DNA from: Astropecten irregularis
Lineage: Eukaryota > Echinodermata > Asteroidea > Paxillosida > Astropectinidae
Direction of reading: 5' to 3'
DNA: 64,000 bases
NCBI GenBank assembly: GCA_963971285.1
Contig: OZ020257.1
Coordinates: 11,174,602-11,238,601, forward strand
Below the pieces are notes generated by a model, which searched no databases, was not told the origin of the DNA, and saw nothing but the letters and a program-made list of their open reading frames with translations. Positions 58,119 to 64,000 of the stretch are shown piece after piece; positions within the stretch are counted from its first letter, which is position 1, and each line of letters starts with the position of its first letter. A program made the position numbers and the translations under genes.

Positions 58119-58205
58119 TTTAGGCCAATTTTACCTCTAAGATTGATTGGACTGAAACGAATTGGTGCTAAAAAAGAATGGGGATGGAAAGCAGGTTTAT
58201 GGTTC
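58117..58205 (+). repeat. Flanking direct repeat, right copy
   Basis: AATTTAGGCCAATTTTACCT to GCAGGTTTATGGTTCA. It starts within the terminal TTTAA of the B element. Confidence 0.8.
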
Positions 58206-58799
58206 ACAGAAGTGACACAGAAGTGTTTAAATAACCAGAAGTGAAAGTCGCATTTTACTGATTCCTAATTCCCCACATATTCATGGTCAGCGTGCTTCAA
58301 ATCAAAGTAGGCCCCCGTATATAAAATGTTGGAGTGACTGACTGCACGGTAGATTAAAGAATAACAGCCTCTCCAGACACGGCTGTGGAATTGGATCGCT
58401 TTTTGGAGAGCCGCCATGGGGAAACAAACAAACCACGAGATCACTTCCCCAAGTTTACCGTGTGGGCAAACATGTTTGAAGGATCTCACCGGGAATAATA
58501 ATTTGGAAGCACCCAGTCTTAATAGAGCTGCGTGTAGGTCAGTAAACCAGCTGATATCAAATTATAGTAAAACGGCTAAATCCACACAGTCGAAATTACT
58601 AAAACCACACACATATTGATATAATTTTGGTTTCAGTTTACAACATGCATGGCGAGTGTAGCATTTTGGTGAGGCATTATTTTGCTCATAAAGCTTCACA
58701 ATCTTAAATTTGTGATAGGCTGTTAAAGGGACGGCTCTCATTCAGACCTCATATCCATTAGAAGTTAACATTTATTAATTGATTAATTAAATATCTAAT
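58206..58799. other. No supported gene
   Basis: Both strands have short frames at 58265-58619 without motifs. Confidence 0.4.
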
Positions 58800-58917
58800 A
58801 CAAAACTATTGTGCTGCGTGTCAGTATCTTAATGATCCTTGGGATATAGGGGTATTTGAGTGGTTTCATGGCTTCTGACTGCCAAACGAACAAAGATAAC
58901 TATAAGGGACACCACCA
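58800..58917 (+). mobile_element. Family X MITE, left part missing
   Basis: TGTGCTGCGTGTCAGTATC, GTGGTTTCATGGCTTCTGAC and the end GGGACACCACCAA. It is the mirror orientation of 26068-26247. The left terminus was not found. Confidence 0.65.
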
Positions 58918-58920
58918 ACA

Positions 58921-59010
58921 CAGGGCTGGATAGCTCATTTGGCAAGGCTAACTAAAGAGCGCCGGTACGGTATTCTGGAGGTCGATGGTTCGAATCCCGT
59001 CCCAGTCAAT
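58921..59010 (+). mobile_element. tRNA-like SINE head
   Basis: AGGGCTGGATAGCTCATTTGG, then GGTACGGTATTCTGGAGGTC and the B box GGTTCGAATCC. Same family as 26251. A 10-bp insertion in the D-loop region rules out a working tRNA. Confidence 0.7.
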
Positions 59011-60437
59011 TTGTGTTTGTTTACTTTTCTAGCAAAGATTTCGTTGCGACATTTTGTTTTGTTTTGAATTTGTCTACCATTCTGCCCTACTAAATAAATT
59101 GTCGATTCATAAGATGCATTACGAAGGTTTGATATTATATTAGGTAGTAAATTCATGCATTGCATTGGTACGGATGCTGGTTTGAAATTTCTGTCAAGAC
59201 GCTTAATTTTATTCGTTTGCTTCACTGATGCAACGACTTTGCAAAGTCAATTGCTGTTATAACCCGCGTGTTCGTACAGACACCCGTGCGTCAGAGACGC
59301 CCCAGTACAGATGTACACATGTCATAGAACATCACCAGAATCTGCCCACACTTGGCAATGGAGGAAACAGCTGGAAGTAAAAAAGAAAAAAGAAAACTAG
59401 ATGTGAAATGAAACTATATAGGCTTAACTGATTGAAAAGTTGGCCGAGCATTGTAAACACCAATGTTTGTTCAAAGTTGCACGTGCGATGGCCAGGACTT
59501 TAGTTTGTCTTCGATATTGAACGACAGGCTGTCCTATATTTCGAAGACGATCAAAGGAGGTGTTTCTCTGACGTCACAATGTTTAAATCAAGCCTGGTTG
59601 ACCGTGTTCAATCCCTGAATAAGCATTTAGCGGCAGTTCGGCGTACAACGCTCAGACTGTGTCACCAACTTGTGCAATTAGATTCATACATGCGTCATCA
59701 CTGCTTCATATTGCAGACAAACCGATTGCCAATACTGTCTACAACATCTTCAACTTCCTCTTCAGTTCACATCGACTTACACATTGAAAGGGAATTACAA
59801 AGGAATTAAGAGGGGAAAAGGGGACACGGAAAGTAGAGTAAATCAAAATTTGAATTTGACCGTGAAGGAACTTGATTCCGACACCAAGGGTATTGCACGG
59901 CCCATGCATTAGATGTTGGATATACAGACTGTCTCAGCGGGGAGGACGTCCCTTGGAGAACAGACTCAGACGTTATGGGGCCCACAAGACGCCGTAACAA
60001 TCAATGGCCTACCTTATAACCGCATGGCAAATTGCTGTCGACGAACCATTGCCTGGGTGATTATTGCAAATGAAGGACCTGGTTGTCATGGGTAGATGAG
60101 CTCAGCTATGACAGGAGGGATCAGCGGGTATTAACAACGAATTGTCTAGCAGATTCTTCAAGTTCAAGACACATAGTTTAACATTATGGATACTGTGACT
60201 CTCTCACATACATCGTTGTGGATAAGTAAATATTTCTGTGCCTAGTAAATGTCTGTGCTTAAGCAATGCTGAGAGACTGGTTCCTGGTCATTCTGAGCGT
60301 AATTCATCATTCCCACCAATGTACAATCATCTAAACTTCCTTGGAGTGTCTGCTCACCTAACAGCATTCTAAGCCTCACCGAGATGATCATATTTTACCC
60401 AAAATACCTCAAGACAGGAGAGGTTATTCCTATCTAT
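59011..60437. other. 1.4 kb without a supported gene
   Basis: Frames at 59579-59809 and 59806-60095 have no recognised motif. No shared repeats. Confidence 0.35.
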
Positions 60438-60670
60438 ACATTGATTTTAGACTAAAGCCACTACCGGTAGTAGCACTTCATTTACCAATCAATTACTGGA
60501 TAACGAATTAACCTGAACTTTAAGGTCAGCAACCTTTTTACTCGTAAACATTTATCGCGTAATTCATACATGGAGAGAGCATATACCGTGTATAATATAA
60601 TTACTTCCTAACTTTGTGATTAACACTGGTATATTTGCGTACAGTACATGCGATCTTGAAATTTTGACGC
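60438..60670 (+). repeat. Repeat unit, uninterrupted counterpart of 56330-57230
   Basis: TTTTAGACTAAAGCCACTAC through CATACATGGAGAG to ACATGCGATCTTGAAAT. It reads straight across GTGTATAATATAATTA where the other copy holds an E element, so it is an empty site. Confidence 0.8.
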
Positions 60671-60872
60671 TTCCATCAAGCTCCTTGCTGAAAACAGTCT
60701 GTCCTAATGAATCCCTTAACCCATACATTTTGTCAATGAATTATGGATGCAGTTGGACAATCCAAGGCAATGAACCACCGATAACGATCTTCAAACACAA
60801 TCCGCTTAGTTAAAGGTGTTGCAATGATCAAACACCTGTAGTTTTGCCTCTGTCTAAAAACAATCATCAAAG

Positions 60873-61419
60873 TTAATATCATACGTTGGCAAAGCTATGT
60901 AGATTTAAAATCAAGGCAGATACATGATATGCAAATTAGGCTTGCCCTTCACCGACGTGGATGAGCACTGTATACTCAGTGCTTGTGAGAGCACGTGAAA
61001 AAAAATCATATGCTGGCTCAGGGGGGATTCGAACCCACGACCTCCTGCTTACTAGTGCAGATGCCTTACCTGCTAGGTCACCTAGCTAGCTTGGGTGTGC
61101 AGGGTGAATCGAATCGAACAAATCATTTAATATTCAAGGCAGATACAGTAACAGGCATCTGTGAAAATTTTAGATCCATACGGTGTCCATTTTGTGAGAA
61201 AACAGTGAAAAACGGTCACGGTACTATTTGAAAAAAAAATCACCGTTATGTGCCTTGGGTAATAAATTGTTTTCACTCTTTTCTGGATAAACGCAGCATT
61301 TTGGGCAGAAACATTATAACGGAATATGTTTCTACCATCACCATCTTTATACCCTGTAAGCTATAGGTAAATCTGTGAACATTTCTGTTTCGGTACGATA
61401 CCAAAGTATAATAACTTCA
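60873..61419 (+). mobile_element. Family B MITE split by a SINE
   Basis: TTAATATCATACGTTGGC opens; the copy resumes after the SINE at TCAAGGCAGATACAGTAACA and ends CCAAAGTATAATAACTTCAA. It is diverged at both termini. Confidence 0.78.
60925..61133 (-). mobile_element. tRNA-derived SINE, 209 bp, with 14-bp target duplication
   Basis: On the minus strand GCTAGCTAGGTGACCTAGC, AGGTAAGGCATCTGC and GGTCGTGGGTTCGAATCCC give acceptor, A-box-like and B-box parts; six of seven acceptor pairs survive. TCAAGGCAGATACA lies on both sides (60911-60924, 61134-61147). The tRNA part is internal, with about 45 bp before it and about 85 bp of unrelated tail after it. Unrelated to the other two SINE families here. 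Confidence 0.8.
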
Positions 61420-63350
61420 ATGAATGATTTCCTGTTGAACCTGTAGTAAATTTCAAGGAGATATGTCCATTCACAGAATCCACTGACGGATTTTGGTTGT
61501 AAACGAACGCAATCAATATACAGAAAAAATGCACAAATGTCTGAAAACAGAAGTCGCTACGGGTCGTCTTCTCTAAAACGTTGACATCTATGGTTGACAG
61601 TGTACATTTCAGATTAGAAATAGACCTAAAATAACCACAGACCAAATGCCAAGCTTATAAAGAATAACATGTTGACTGTCCTGGGAGGACCGTGGACCTG
61701 GGTGGTGTAAGTGGAGCCTTTAATGGTGCATTGGCTGCACGATACAGCTAGAGCTACGACGCCAAAATGCCCTCCTTCTTTCATCCACTATCGTCCATAG
61801 GGAAGACACAAGCAGAACAGGACCACTAGACAATTTGGTGGCCTCGTCGAAAACTCCAGTATTCACCAGAATGATGAAACGTGGAAGTTGGTGATGCACA
61901 GGAGAAAAATGACGGATGTCTTCTCGGCAGAAGAGGAATGTTTGCAGGAGGGAACCGGACACCCCGCGGTAAATTGTCTGCTGGTCAGGACCTGCAATCC
62001 CGAGGAGGAGGAGGAGGAAATGTGATGCATCCCGTTGATCATACCTAATGTATGATGCCAACAAAACAACCTGGACGTCCCTGCTAATTCAGCAGGCTCT
62101 CTTGCCTTTCCTTCACGTTTATTAATATACAGATTCAATTTACTTCGCTTATCTTCCAGTACACTGAAAATACAATCAATGTTGATTTAAATCGTGACTG
62201 TTATTTTGTTTTCGTTGATTGTTGTTTGGGGTTTTGCCCCTTTTATATTGAATGTTCTGTCTTGCTATTTTTGTATTACGATCAGTCCAACATGTTCTCA
62301 ACACGTGTGTCCGCGAGTCACATTTCACTTTGAAAATTGATTATCACTCGGGCGCAAAGAAAATATGCCGTTGCGTTCCCACGAGCAACCACCTGAAAAG
62401 GTGCTGCCTGGCTGGCATAATTTCCACATGACCCTTCACATCATGCAGTGTATGGCATACAACAGCGCCTCCTTGTGATATTTGAAAAAATAAAAAAATT
62501 AAATCTTGTCAATACTGAAAACATGTCATGTTCATAAATAATATCCTTAAAGAGATACACATGCACACAGATTGTGACAGGCCTTACCCTTAGTATACAA
62601 CATTTATAAGGTTTTTATGGATAAAGCTTCGCGTATGCGCACGTGTTCGGCTGTTATTTTTTTCTCAGCGAGACAAAAGGGGATCATAAAAACGCGGGTT
62701 GCAGTAGAAAAAGAAAACAAGGGTTTGAATGACAATAATATCCATTTTGAGTTACCTCCCAGTTACGTGATTTGATTATCCCATTGTGTTTATTTCACCA
62801 AAGCAACTACAAAACAGTAGATTATTGACCTCAACCCAGGCCTTTTAGCTATAGCATATTAAGAACAACTTTAAAATGACTTCTCCCAAATTTCAACCCT
62901 TACGAACACCTAAAACAGCATAAAATTCATGTTTGAGAGAGTCCCACGTCGTCTGGTCAGTCTTTCCATGGGGGCCGCCATGTTGTGCAAGCTCGTAGCT
63001 CTTCAACTAGAACTGTGATTTCTCAGGAGACTTGCGATCCTACTTTATACCGGGATGTATACGAACGCCAACATACCCTTGGAATGGCCATGTTGTATTC
63101 CTCCTTTTAAACAATGGGCTGTTTACATCTTGATAACGAGCAGTTTTTACAGATCGAGCATGCGTCGCGTGCATTTGTTTATCGTCCCTCTGTATGTGAG
63201 TCCACTGAAACGTCATTACAGGGAGGGTTGCTCGAAAACATGACGGCCTCAAATAGATGATGCAAGCAGACGACGATTTAAAAAAAAAAAAGACAATATT
63301 AAATAACTTCATTATTAAGAAAGATTTGAGGCTTTGCATGGTGACGATTC
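61420..63350. other. 1.9 kb without a supported gene
   Basis: Minus frames at 61720-62138 read low-complexity LLLLL and SSSSSS from a GAGGAGGAG run. A YY1-like site on the minus strand (AACATGGCGGC, 62974-62984) is the only promoter-like word. The frames near 63040-63340 have no motif. Confidence 0.35.
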
Positions 63351-63571
63351 GTATGTGGATCGGTTTGCGGAAACATCATGTAAGAATCATACGTACTTTC
63401 GCACTTCTATTTCGTTTGCACTTCTCGCAATTAGGTCTCAACGTTTCGACTAGAGCATACTACAATTACTAGTCGGAACTTTGAAACCTTAACTTCGAGA
63501 AGTGCGAACGAAATAGAAATGCGAAAGTACGAACGATTCTTACATGGTGTTTCCGCAAACCGATCCACATA
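63351..63571. mobile_element. Family J long fold-back MITE, 221 bp
   Basis: GTATGTGGATCGGTTTGCGG opens and CCGCAAACCGATCCACATA closes. The arms of about 95 bp carry TACTTTCGCACTTCTATTTC and its mirror. The GGTTTGCGG-ACA-CATGT ends resemble those at 12399 and 41902. Confidence 0.85.
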
Positions 63572-64000
63572 TCTTCATTATTAGTTCTTCACAAGAGGCA
63601 CTAGACAATAATAGTGTAAGGATACATGTTCTGAACACGATCAGTAAGCTTAAAGTCCAGGGTTTGTCTTCCTTGTAATAACAAACTTGTTGATGTTTCG
63701 AATCCTTGTCTGGTTTCCCTGATGCTAAGCTTCATTCTTCCCTTGGGATAGAGTCTAAACCTAACTGGCTTGGCTTTTACCAGAAAGGGCTTATCCATTT
63801 TTTTGTTCCTTTAATGTCATAGTTTGAAAGGCCCAAATACCCTTTCCTGTTAAAATCCGTTCCAGACTTAATCCATGGTACTTCTGTTCAGATCATAAGG
63901 TAGAATTAAGACTACACAGTATGTGATAGGGAATGCATTCAATTTGTTTAGATCGGATGGAACAGGAGGGAATAAATTGACTGATACACTGGGCTCAAAG
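63572..64000. other. No supported gene
   Basis: Unassigned to the window edge. The minus frame at 63601-63798 is short and has no motif. Confidence 0.4.

Noticed and set aside
61020-61090. Functional minus-strand tRNA gene
   Set aside because: The sequence is bounded by a 14-bp target duplication with extra 5' and 3' sequence, and the anticodon stem is poor; a SINE.
61720-62138. Harbinger-like transposase fragment
   Set aside because: Only leucine and serine runs from a GAGGAG stretch suggested it; no catalytic motif.

Overview
The window is eukaryotic nuclear DNA, AT-rich and without operons or dense coding. No complete gene can be supported. The many TGTAGGCCTAC-type words, the density of short palindromic DNA transposons, and a tRNA-derived SINE with a GGGCAAG-type central domain and an (ATT)n tail all suggest a marine invertebrate, most likely a deuterostome (echinoderm, hemichordate or lancelet-like). 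That placement is inference. The region is probably intergenic or a set of long introns.

Most of what can be recognised is non-autonomous DNA transposons (MITEs). I label families with letters for cross-reference only. B (about 15 copies, ~365 bp), C (about 11 pieces, ~360 bp) and D (3 copies, ~350-435 bp) all begin and end in TTAAAGG/CCTTTAA and seem to use TTAA targets. B and C share one half of their sequence. E (3 copies) has ACAGGGTGTCC ends and sits at TA. A and P are near-perfect palindromes. J is a loose group of long fold-backs. R has GGGTGCACC ends, N has CGTTTCGTAAA-type ends, and X has TTGGTGGTGTCC ends. F, G, H, O and several singletons complete the set. Nesting is common: A in C, F in G, a SINE in B, and E in an older repeat whose empty counterpart lies 4 kb away.

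Layout: 1-15 kb is a patchwork of MITEs. 15-24 kb is sparser, with a LINE 3' fragment at 23.8 kb and weak exon candidates at 18.55 and 22.3 kb. 24-30 kb holds a 364-bp fold-back, palindromes, a SINE and the most unusual object in the window: a 1249-bp element at 27227-28475. It has exact inverted ends, a perfect 6-bp target duplication, and subterminal arrays totalling 37 copies of one perfect 18-bp palindrome separated by variable 3-4 nt spacers. 30-47 kb holds MITEs, a 22-bp minisatellite at 40.2 kb, the best-looking isolated exon (30800-30867, minus) and a full-length SINE at 46.6 kb. 48.0-49.95 kb carries two identical 483-bp R elements in direct orientation. 51-64 kb holds more B/C copies, a large GAGCCT array grown inside the end of an N element, and the E insertion with its empty site.

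The elements do not form a pathway. What links them is mobilisation by transposases encoded elsewhere. I saw no transposase gene, CRISPR array, rRNA or intact tRNA gene, and no virus-like element.
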